Shown here: piece by piece, positions 21,056-31,595 of the stretch
How the letters are laid out: every line of letters starts with the position of its first letter
How positions within the stretch are numbered: position 1 is the first letter of the stretch
Program-made: the position numbers and the translations under genes
Notes under the pieces: model-generated
Databases searched by the model: none
Told to the model about the DNA's origin: nothing
Seen by the model: the letters and a program-made list of their open reading frames with translations, nothing else
DNA from: Larix kaempferi
Taxonomy: Eukaryota; Streptophyta; Pinopsida; Pinales; Pinaceae
Reading direction: 5' to 3'
DNA length: 64,000 bases
NCBI GenBank assembly: GCA_027924585.1
Contig: BSBM01000307.1
Location: 9,880,001 to 9,944,000, forward strand

Positions 21056-21713
21056 GTTTGTCTTCATATTATTGAGGTTAGTACAATCTTGATTAATTTT
21101 AGACTTGTCTTATAACCTTAGTAAAAGTATGAATGTATGTGAATGATAGAAGACATTCATTGATTAGGGTTATGACACTTATGATTGTACTAATGCACTG
21201 TGGTGTTGTATGAAGATGATGTTGTCCACTAACATGAAAGGTATATCAAGAAAGACAAATCAAGTTCTAGATCAAGAACATATGACCATGGTGACATGAA
21301 GAAAAAGACTCATCCATAGCCATTGATCACATAGAATCTCTACTTACAAGGTATGTATAATTTGGTTCTACAATGCTTAACTTATGAGATATGAAGGTTA
21401 CTAGCACAAGTTCTCTAAATCATTGAAGAGAACAAAGAAGACATTGTTTGGGTATGTTAGACATAACTCACAAACATGATAATCTAGGTATGTTTTTCCT
21501 ATATCAAGTTAGAATCCTACCTTGTGTTAGGATCTCATATAAGTATACTTTTGTATGATTGATAATGATTATTCATGAAGTTATAAGTTTAAGTAATCAT
21601 GGGCTTATGCATATTATGCTTCTTACTTTGAATAATGATATGACAAACTAGAAGAGTCCTATAGTCAAATAAGTATATGCATGAGAAAAAGAAGTACCCC
21701 CTGAAACTTGTAG
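21056..21713 (+). other. C2 segment of unknown origin between gag and RT
   Basis: About 660 bp, AT-rich, no long ORF, unlike the spacer in C1, C3 and C4. It ends at ACTTGTAG/GAAA, the same junction sequence as in those copies. It replaces the 3' gag, protease and integrase. Confidence 0.55.
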
Positions 21714-23344
21714 GAAATATCATATACAATCACCTACAAAAGAAGGACAACAACATTTTTTCCATCAACGAAGTTCAAAAAAACTACCTATTGAATATAT
21801 TGAAGAAACTGAAGTTCCCAGGATCAGGGATGCAGTAATGGAAGGATGCCATGATCGAGGAGTACTAGTCGATCATGAAGAATGATGTCTAGGATGTGGT
21901 CCTGAGACCAGAAGGGAAGTCTGTTGTGACTTCCAAGTGGATCTACAAGATCAAGCATGCTACAGATGGTAGCATAGAGAAATACAAGGCAAGGTTTGTG
22001 GCTTGTGGCTTCTCCTAGAAAGAAGGGATATATTATGAAGAAACTTTTGCAGTTGTAGCCAGATACACTTTCATCAGAACAATACTTTGTCTGGATATAG
22101 TGATGAAGTGGAAGATACACCAGATGGATGTCAAGACAGCTTTCTTGAATGGTGTGGTCGAAGAGGAAGTGTATGTGGAGCAGCCACTCGTTTTTGAGAC
22201 ACATGACAGGGAGTCATATGTGTGCAAGTTAAATAAAGCCTTGTATGGATTGAATCAAGCACCCAGGACTTGGTATGGAATGATTGACAGATTCCTGTCC
22301 AGTTTGGGCTTTACCAAGAGTAAAGTAGATTCCAACCTTTACTACAAGGTTGAGGAAGGAAATCCAATGATACTCCTACTATATGTAGATGACCTGTTTG
22401 TGACAGGTGAGATTGGGTTGATTGTTGATACGAAGAGGAAGCCTGCTTCTCAGTTCGATATGAAGGACTTTGGTATGATGCTTTACTTTCTAGGCATTGA
22501 TTTGGGGCAAAGTGCAGATGGAATCTTCCTTGGACAAGGGAAGTATGCAGTAGAGATCCTGAAGTGGTTTAGGATGATGGATTGCAAGGCCATGGCCACA
22601 CCTATGGCATCGAACCTAAAGCTATTGAGTGATACTTCATCAGATTCGGTTGATGACACGATGTATCATCAGATGATTGGGTCCTTGATGTACCTGATAA
22701 ATATGAGACTAGATATTTGCTTTGTTGTGAACACATTGAGCCAGTTCCTGATGGATCCTAGACATGTTCACTTGATTGTTGTAAAGCATATTTTGAGGTA
22801 ACTGAAGGGTACGGTTGACTATGGGATCAAGTATGATGCGAATCAAAAGGTTAACCTGGAGGGTTATGTTGATTCATATTGGGCAGGCAGTGCTACAGAT
22901 AGGAAGAGCACTTCAGGGTATTGCTTTAGTATGGGATCAGGTGTGATCTCTTGGTTTAGCAGGAAGCAATCCTGTGTAGCACTGAGTACAGCTGAAGCAG
23001 AGTATGTCACAGCTTGTTCAACCAGTTGCGAGGAAGTATGGATAAGGAAGCTACTGTCAAATTTATTTGATCTCCATTTGGATGCTACTTGTATCTTCTG
23101 TGACAACCAGAGTTGTGTGGAGTTGTCTAAGAACCTGGTGTTCCATGACAAGTCGAAGCATATCGAGATCAAATATCACTATATTAGGGATATGGTGCAG
23201 AGAGGAGCAGTAAATCTCTAGTATGTTGCGACAGATGAGCAGATTGTAGATGTGTTGACCAAACCACTAGCCAGAGTGAAGTTCGAGTACTTCATAGAGA
23301 GGCTTGGTGTTCTTCAGATAGAAGATACTTTGAGGAGGAAGTGA
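21714..23344 (+). pseudogene. C2 reverse transcriptase-RNase H (copia)
   Basis: Copia RT from about 21830: [14 protein letters not shown], the [18 protein letters not shown] block, ALYGLNQAPRTWY, and the catalytic LLYVDDLFV. RNase H follows: VDSYWAGS (first Asp changed to Tyr), AEAEYV, CDNQSC, KSKHIEIKYHYIRD and DVLTKPLA. The region 22100-22798 is open. Stops lie near 21835, 21868, 21892, 22015, 22799 and 23219. The altered Asp and the stops make it inactive. Confidence 0.9.
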
Positions 23345-24590
23345 TGGGACACATTTGTGGAGCCATTCCAAGCATGGTGGTAGGAGGATCCTTCCCATGG
23401 CTGTGTATGTCAGTGTTGTGTGATGAACATCAGGACTATGCTCCAGATGTTGTGTATGATGATGATCAAGATGATCATGTGTGATGAGCATCAGGAGGAT
23501 GCTCCGGATGATGCTATGTATGATGATGATCAGGATGAGCATCAGGACAATGCTCCAGATGATATGCATTAGGACGATGCTATGATGATGATCAGGATGA
23601 TCATGAGTGATGAGCATTAGGACGATGCTCCATATGATATGCATTAGGATGATTCTATGATGATGATCAGTACGATCATGTGATGTCGAAGTGCATCAGG
23701 ATGATACACTGTATGATTATGATCAGTATGATCATGAGCATCGAGATAATGCTCCGTGTAAGGATGATCAGGTTGATCATGAGTATCAGGATGATACTCT
23801 GTGGCCATAGACAGGTTGTGCAGTAGCATATAGAAGCTCCCTAGGAGATCCGATAGGTTGAGCAGTAAGCTCATAATCAATCCTAGGATGCTCTTTAGAG
23901 GTTTTACGAGGTAAGCATGTAATCAGTCCTGGAGATCCAATAGGTTGTGCTAGGCACATAAATGTTCTAGGATGCTCTTTAGAGATCTTGCAGGTTGCAA
24001 GACACTCTTTTAAGGTTTTGCTAGACCACATGTAATCAATCTTGGAGATCCGATAGGTTGTGATAGGAACATAAAAGTCCTGGGATGATCTTTAGAGATC
24101 TTGCAGGTCGCAAGACACTCTTTTAAGGTTTTGTGGGGACCACATGTAATCATTCCTAGAGATCCAATAGATTGATCAGTAAGCTCGTAATCAGTCCTAG
24201 GATGCTCTTTAGAGATCCTGCAGGTTTCAATACACTCTTTTAAGGTTTTATGGAGGTCACATGTAATATTTTCCTGGGAGATCTGATAGGTTGAGCAGTA
24301 AGCTCGTAATCAGTCCTAGGATGCTCTTCCAAGGTTTTGTTGACACACGTAATCAGCCCTGAAGATTCCACAGGATGGCTAGCTCACAGAGATGATGAAG
24401 ACCTACAGGGTTGGATCTGTAGAACTTCCTATGACGAGAAGAATTGAGAGATAGCCCCAATGATCGAGATGACGAGTACAGCAGCCGTGACAATGATTCT
24501 CCGTGATCCAGTGACGATGATACAGCTCCAGAATTGAAGACTTGTGCTTATATGTATTGATGACCTGTGTCAAGAGAATATCTTCCTAGT
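23345..24590 (+). repeat. C2 3' UTR with two diverged tandem arrays
   Basis: 23420-23800 has GATGATCAGGATGATCATG / GAGCATCAGGATGATGCTCC-type units. 23870-24360 has units of roughly 110-150 bp built on GGATGCTCTTTAGAGATCTTG and AAGACACTCTTTTAAGGTTT. The same motifs, inverted and rearranged, occupy the C3/C4 3' UTRs. Confidence 0.8.
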
Positions 24591-24600
24591 TAATAGGGAC

Positions 24601-25228
24601 TGTTGATGTATTTGTAACTTCGGAAGATATTCACTTGTATATTACATTTGTATTTTATTGTATCCCCAACGGAGATGTATTATTCCTCCGATTGGAAGTG
24701 TCATCATTTGTATTTGCAAGTGTCACAAGATACACTGTAAGTGTCGTAACTTATACTTGATGGGTTATTAGACCACCTTGGTGGGGTCGGCCCTATATGA
24801 GTTAAAAGGTTATTAGACCACCCTAGTGGATCCGGGCCAGTGACAAGTGGTAATGGGTTATTAGACTCTCCTAAGGGAGGTCAGCCCAATTAGAGTTAAA
24901 GGCAGGTCAAGACATTGTATAAATAGAGAGTGTGACTCTCTCGTTCTATTCATTCACTCACTCATCCAACTCGCATAGTTGAGAGAGAGGAGTGAGCACA
25001 AGTGGAGGAGGAGTATCTGCTAGAGACATCTATCTTTTGGGTTTGATCTTTGTGATCTTTGTATTGGTGCTCATTCTATCTCTGAGGAAGTTGCAGGGTT
25101 TTTCACCTTCTTGGTTTTCCTTAGTGAAATGCTTTGTGTCTCTTGTCTCTTGTGTTTGATATGTTATACATGTTGTTCTCTCAGTTAATATCCTATATCA
25201 TATTGAATTAAATGATGAAAAACTAACA
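24601..25228 (+). repeat. C2 3' LTR
   Basis: 628 bp, starts TGTTGATG after GTTAATAGGGAC (purine tract 24593-24599) and ends AACTAACA. Confidence 0.92.
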
Positions 25229-26267
25229 CTGGCCAACCCTATTCAAAGATACATATGCTTTTACCAGGAAATGTGAAGCATGGCAAAAATGTGCTGGCAA
25301 AGTCAAGAAAACAATGGGGCCTAGATTTTGTTGGACCCATTACCCCTACCTCATCCTTGTAGCATTGATGCATATTGACAGCTACAGACTACCTTACCAG
25401 GTAGGTATAAGTAGCCCCTCTTCGAGTGGCCAATACAAACTCAGTGATATCTTTTCTGGAAAGTAACAGTCACTAGGTTTGGGGTACCTGAGTTTCTTGT
25501 TTTTTACAATGCTTCCTACTTCTCCTCTATCGACCTTACCAGTATGCCCTTGAAAGAGGGATTAACCTAAAATATTCTTCCAACTACTATCCTCAGGGAA
25601 ATGGACTGGCCGAGTCTTCCAATAAAAACTTGATCAACATATTGAAGAAGACTGTGGGAATCCATCACAAAGATTGGCACACCCAGTTGTTCAATGCTCT
25701 TTGGGCAGACCGTGTAACACCAAAAACAACCATTGGAAACTCCCCTTACTGTATGGTTTATGGTAAGGATTCCATCTTACTATCTAATCTTTTAATTCCT
25801 TCACTACTACTAGCTCATTCAATACAACATGATGACTCTTCCCCCTTCAGCAAAGAATCAAAACTTTACTTAAACTGCAAGAGGATAGGGAAAAATACAA
25901 GAATAAGCTATATCAACATCAACAATTAGTTAATAAATGGTTTGATGAAAATTCCTCGACTGATAGGGATTTCACAGTGCGATATTTGGTTTTAAAGTGG
26001 GATAAACAGCATAAATATGAAAATGACTATACCAAATTTCAGTGCTTATGGCTGGGACCATTCATTATTACAGAAAAGCTTGGTCCTAGTATTGTTCAGT
26101 TACAAACTCTGGAAGGTGTCTCTAAAACATATCCAGTCAATGTTCAACTGCTCAAGAAGTATTTCATTTGTGATAAGCTTTTCAATTATCTGTACATAGG
26201 TGTGGTTTTTTTTTTTCTTTCTTTGAATTGTTTGTTTCTTTTGAATTTTCTTTTCTTTCAATCATGA
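25229..26267 (+). pseudogene. G1 integrase, core and C-terminal part
   Basis: Resumes with WPTLFKDTYAFTRKCEAWQKC (Cys pair of the HHCC finger). The core is broken by frameshifts: a LDFVGPIT-like first Asp block, FYNASYF where Asp would be expected, and GLAESSNKNLINILKK with the catalytic Glu. The open piece 25977-26267 carries the GPF/Y module (KFQCLWLGPFIITEK). No chromodomain follows. Confidence 0.85.
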
Positions 26268-26619
26268 TGATGTCAACAAAGTTGGTATAGGCTTCTAATT
26301 AGTGCATCTCCAATCAATCCAATCTGAATATGTGAGGTGATTAAGTCAAACTCACTTTAATCAGCCTATATGTGAAGGTATCCTTTCATGAGATTTAACA
26401 ACCATTCTATGTAGAGATTTAATTGATGCCTTTCCATATGAATCACCATCTTTATAGATGTCTCATTTTTTAAATGAAGCTATAGGGGTGATTAGGATTT
26501 CCTACTTTATGTTCCATTAGTGAAGGACAGTAAATTTTTATAGCCTAGTCAACTTTCACATGTTTTGGATCTTATCATGATTATCTTGAAATTAAATACA
26601 TTTTAATAACGTTGAATTG

Positions 26620-27110
26620 CAAGATGGGGGGTCTTATCACAAGCCATCCCATTATGTTCATAGATGCTCAATGGAATGAAATCTCCACATCTGGTCATCA
26701 AGATAGGGAGGTGACTTTCAGTTATTGTTGGAATGTGGGAGATCCTATCACAGGTCGTTCCATTCATGATCCATACGTATCATTGAGTAACAGTACTAAA
26801 ATATGGTCACCAAGCCATGGTAGTGTCTTGTAATTTACAGTTCAATTTATTTTAATTATTATTTTTATTAAGATAGCTTGTTGTATTCAAGGATGCGGGG
26901 TCTCATTGCAAGCCATCCTGACCATGATCATGAACTTTATTCTCGACTGGAATTATTGCTATATGGTCACCAAGCCATGATAATTGCTTTTGGTATCAAA
27001 ACCAAAAGACAAGGAGTCTCCTTACAGAGCTGGCTTGTTTAGTTTATAGGTGATATTTGTGAATGGAATTGCCAAAATATGATTACCAATTCAGGGAGAC
27101 GACCTTGCTT
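26620..27110 (+). repeat. Three diverged copies of a spacer repeat
   Basis: GGGGTCTTATCACAAGCCAT... at about 26625, GGGGTCTCATTGCAAGCCAT at about 26897 and a weaker GGAGTCTCCTTACAGAGC at about 27010. The first two also share TATGGTCACCAAGCCATG (26805 and 26963). Confidence 0.6.
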
Positions 27111-27734
27111 CAACAAAGTCTTGTTTGTACATAGTTTAAAAAAAATGGTTTAGAGTAATACAATCAGTAAATACAATAAATAGGTAATGATTCATGGTAA
27201 CTCATGATTGGTGATCTAGAATGGCTATAAGTTTGTTCTCAGGTTTATCACTAACTGTCTTCTCATGTGTACATAATGGTTCAAGGATTACCTCTTTACT
27301 GCTAGGCTGCCCTTTTCGATGAGCATCATCATTAATTGATTTTGGATGTGGACATATCAATCATATGAAATTAACTCTGTTGTTTGATTGTGATTTTATG
27401 AAAACATTTTCTAAGTTGTAGGCTGAAATATATTTTATTCTAACGTATCTTTCCATCAAAACTGAAGGTTATGTTTACAGAGATAATTGCTTCGCCCAAC
27501 CAGTCGCCATTTGTTGTAGGCACAATAAATCCCATTTGTATCGATTAAAATGGGAGCCCCAATACTATTTTTGAAGGTAACTTGATCTTTTTATGGTGTG
27601 TTTTTGTTTGTTGTCATTGTATTTTCATATTCACATGCTTTGGAATGAATACAATATGCTGAAAAAATATTTCCTTGGTGCATTTTGAAAATTGTGGAAA
27701 ACTTTCTTTTTCTTGAAATTACGTCCTTTATGCA

Positions 27735-28245
27735 ATATTCAATCCGCAATGCAGATTGTGGAAGTTCAAATTTTTGGAAAATAAACATAACCTTTCTGCA
27801 ACCCGCAAATGCAGATTGCAAATGTCGGCAAACCTATTTCAATAAAGTTAACTTTTGTTTATGCAACCATAACCCGCAATTACGGATTGCGGAATGTGGA
27901 AGTCATTTAAGTTCAATAAAAACGGAATTTTCCTTTTCGCAATCCGCAACCCACAAATGCGGATTATGGAATGCAGAAAACACTTTTTCATTGTGAATAA
28001 ACATTTAAGTATCTGAAACCCGCAACCCGCATTGCAGATTGCGGATTGCAGAAACCTTAATAAGCGAAAGCAAAATGCAAATCCGCAACCCGCAATCCGC
28101 ATTGCGGATTGTGGAAGATTGATTTCTCTCTTAGTTTTTCACCGCTCCATCTTTCCATTGTGGATTGCACATTGCGAAAGCACTAAAATACTTAAAATTT
28201 CAAACTTGCATTTCCGCAACCCGCATTGCGGATTGCGGAAACCAA
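27735..28245. repeat. Array of hairpin-forming palindromes
   Basis: Around seven motifs of the type CCGCAACCCGC..GCGGATTGCGG occur about every 60-85 bp (for example 27948-27975, 28019-28052, 28081-28115, 28213-28240). Each pairs within itself, and the arms share the same TGCGGATTGCGG core. The intervening DNA is AT-rich and not repeated. Confidence 0.75.
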
Positions 28246-28570
28246 AACTAAAAATTACAAAATATCTTCTCGCACACTCCCTTTTCCACCTTGCATCGCT
28301 TAATATTAGCATCTACGATCCATATTTATTTCATCGTTGCATAAATATTTCAATTTTCCATGATTTTTCTATCATTTTTGAATTTGTAAATTCCACATAG
28401 GCGAAGAATTTATTGCGGATTTATTACCAGTCCTCCCAATTTACACTCGTCTTCAACTCAGGTTGGTTTCTGACACTCTTTGTTATGGATTTCTGATAAT
28501 TCAAGGTTCAAATCATTTATTTTAATCGTTTTTAGCTTATTTATCATATTTTCTTAAACCTTTTCGAAAT

Positions 28571-29904
28571 ATGTCAAAGAACACATGTTCGAAGACTACC
28601 TTGAGGGAACTCAAAAACAAGGACCCAAATAGTGGCATTCTTTCCTATACTAGTGGTAGATTGTTTAAGACTCTTCACCTATATTGGTCCATATATATGC
28701 AATTTTCGATAATGACGACCTTCCAAAAATCCAGCAAAACCAGTCCTTTTACAAAAAAAATAGCCACTATCAATTACATGCCATTGCAGATAGACCGACC
28801 CTTATGCCTTATACAGATACCATTAAACTGATGATAGACCACCCTAGTCCCCATGACCGATCTTTCAACGACAAAGCTAGGGAACAGTTAACCTCATTCC
28901 GGCCTGAAGCATTCGCTAGGGATTATGCCCTAAGACAACCCGACCAATTGTTGAATGCCAAATTCGTGGAAATGGCCAACACCCGTTTCAATTTAAATGA
29001 GATGCTAAAATCCTAGATGAATAACCCGACAAGCTTCACCCCCAAAGCTAACAAATCCTACCCTGTCTTTTGGTTCAAAGATCCATTTTCCCTACTGGCA
29101 GTTATGCTTTGCAGATTAAATGGGTTGTTGGATTGCTCTGTATTCAAGGTTGAATGGGAACCCCTTACTCATCATGTACTTACCACAGGAGAGTCTTTTA
29201 ACTGGGCTCAAGTTCTATCAGTAGAAATCAAGACAACTATTGAGAAGTATCAGAAGACCACATCCTCCAAAAGGCCTCCATTCTTTTATTCAGCATACAT
29301 CATGGATATTTTATGTTCTACTTTTCAGTTTCCTTCCATGGGATGGAACTAAACCTTGTCTGCACCTCCTATGCATATCTACTGCTCGACATTATGGGAA
29401 GGAAATTTCATAACTATGATATATGATATTTTTGATCATTTTGTTGGTACAATTCATTTGATGATTTTCCAAGAAAATGCTCCCACCTTTTCTGAATATG
29501 CTAAGGCACTGGTCTCCACTATGGGTGACTAGTACATAGGAGAATATTTTTCTTAGGTCATAATTTGGGCAGCATAACAACACATCTTTTGCTCAAGATT
29601 GTGCTAGACAGACTGCTCTTGGAAGAAATTTATTTTCATACTGTCACTGATGGTGTCTTTCCCAAACTCACCGGAGCCAAAAGAAGGGGGTAGCCCAAGT
29701 TTCCATTACATCTTGGGCCTTTAAAAATTCAGAATTCAACCCGTGTTGGGTTACTTGGCAAGAAGATTGTTTCTCTTAAACTTGGGAAGGCTCCGAAGAG
29801 GATGCATGATCCCAAGTCATTTATGGTTAATCATTTTACGCAGGAGCACATGAAGAATGAATATGCTCACCAGACCGAACCAGATGAATCCATATACCAG
29901 GGTG
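28571..29904 (+). pseudogene. G1 ORF3, N-terminal part
   Basis: Starts MSKNTCSKTTLREL and, after one frameshift (about 28690), gives a helical globular domain: DRPTLMPYTDTIKLMI, a PVFWFKDPFSLLAVML block and ESFNWAQVLSVEIKTTIEKYQ. It continues with stops at 29014, 29350 and 29530 to SIYQG, where G2 is inserted. The frame resumes at 41058. The FNWxQ block resembles FNWCQFLLNEF in G2 ORF3. Family unknown to me; position and helical fold recall the plant transposon-protein ORFs found after pol in Tat-like elements. Confidence 0.65.
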
Positions 29905-30519
29905 TTGTTGGCTTAAACTGACCCAGAGGTTTCCAATTAGACGCAGGTTCTTTTAGGTTCTACCTTTGACCAACAAAACCCCTTCGCACCGGCTCTTTCG
30001 GCAACAACATGTGAGCAGGTTGAGGTCTCACCCGAGGTGTATCTTATGGGGTACTGCGGAATCAAGTTTCCACAGTAAATGATGAGTTGTTTATCTGAAC
30101 AAGCTGCGCAGCGCAGAACAGAAGGATGGCACTGTGGGGAAAATTGATGCGGTACGCAGCAGGATCTATGCTACGAGCAGTACTGCGCGGTGGAGGCAAC
30201 ACTGCGGGCCGCACTAAGGGTTTCTTACTGCTGCGAATCTTCTTCTGGAAATGCGAGTCACCCACACTTATCCTATACTTGGAAGTTCTTGGAAACGTTA
30301 AGGCACTAAAATGAATATCACTCATCCATTCATTCAGGCACTTACTGGTTATCTTTCTAGCGTTCGTTCTAGAACTTGGATTATTACAATGTGAACCGAA
30401 ATGATAAACATGATTAACTGTGCTGCGTTCCTTCAATGTGCTTAAGAAAGTATTAAACTTAAATGACTGATTCATGACCTTAACCTAGAATTGAAATGTT
30501 TGCCATTCATCTGCTTCCG
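29905..30519 (+). repeat. Inverted copy of G2 leader plus unknown flank
   Basis: 29905-30134 is the reverse complement of 39749-39978 (G2 leader up to the gag ATG) with moderate divergence. 30135-30519 matches nothing else here and has no clear gag coding. It could be a fragment of a second, oppositely oriented family member or the product of an inversion. Confidence 0.75.
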
Positions 30520-31583
30520 TGGAACCTAGCATATCATTCCCAAACTTCTCATAATGGTAAATGCATATCAAAGTTCTCATATTACAGCATGCAAGGAAAC
30601 ATTCAAGCATTCATTCTACAGAAAATACAGACAGTCATTCATTCATAAACATCATCACATAACACAGGATTTAACGTGGTTCACTTCCCCGGATGGAAAG
30701 CTACGTCCACAAGAACGGTTGGTAATATATTTCCTTTAAAAGGGATGGGGAAACCGTTCTTAGTATACGCACTCAGCTGTAGACTCTCCTTTCTCTTGGC
30801 TAGGCCTCTGCGCACACAGCTGCAGAGCCTTTACAATATTCTCAGCTCGGAGAGATTTTACAATACAAAAAGGTTATCTTCTTAAATTCTGAGCAACAAC
30901 AAAAGAACAACCCAAAAAAAAACCCATCCCATACAAAATGTCTTCTTAAATAGATCATGCCCAAAGGTCATGTCTATACAATGCCGAAGCCCTAAAACCC
31001 AAAACCCTAAGGGTTTCCAAAACTGCGCCGATTTTCCAAATCGGCTTGCTAGATCCTCGTAGTGTCTGCTTGATCATGGCGGATCTCCACATCCTCATTC
31101 TCTCGTTATCGGCCTTCCTGTCGCACGCATGCATGCAGGCTGCTTCAACCGAACCGTTTCTCTCTAATGGTTTTACCCTCTAAGCATGCCAAACATCGCT
31201 TTCCTTAACAACCCACGCGTGGCCGGCTTCCTGTTTTTCCTAAGTCCGTTGCTCGGCAATCCTGGAATATCTTTCCAAAAATGGATGCTACCAATCGAGC
31301 CGGTAGCTAAACTTGATACTTGTCCAGCACACCGCTTTACTGGCTCCACGTGGCCTACTAACTCTGCAGCACTTCTTTGGTGCAGTACTGGTCTCCGCAT
31401 CATGGCCAAAACTTCGATGCTGGCCGCAACTCTGCAGTCTGGTCAAAAGTTGGATGTTGCACGCAACTTCACAGCATCCTCAATACTTAGCCAAAATTGT
31501 GCTGCGGAGATGCGCTCAGCTCAGCTTTCCTTGCTTGCCTCAAAAAGGTGCTTCCAAAACTTCATCTCAACCTGGGCCCAACA
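30520..31583 (-). repeat. G2 3' LTR
   Basis: Plus-strand start TGGAACCTAGC, end GGGCCCAACA; matches 39994-41057. In element orientation it starts TGTTGGGCCC after GTGTTAGGGGCA (31584-31595), the purine tract. Confidence 0.88.
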
Positions 31584-31595
31584 TGCCCCTAACAC

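Larger units (their letters stand above)
19215..25228 (+). mobile_element. C2: Ty1/copia element, internally deleted
   Basis: 6014 bp, LTRs of 625 and 628 bp, tRNA-Met-type primer site, RT and RNase H on the plus strand, repeat-rich 3' UTR. Most of gag, and all of protease and integrase, are missing. It sits in the integrase zinc finger of G1. LTR motifs (TATAAATAGAGAG, GGGTTATTAGACC) tie it to C1, C3 and C4. Confidence 0.93.
26268..28570 (+). other. G1 spacer between integrase and ORF3
   Basis: About 2.3 kb without a believable gene. It holds three diverged copies of a CAAGCCATCC-containing repeat (26620-27110) and an array of palindromic GCGGATTGCGG motifs (27735-28245). 27110-27700 and 26280-26610 show nothing I recognise. 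Confidence 0.7.
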
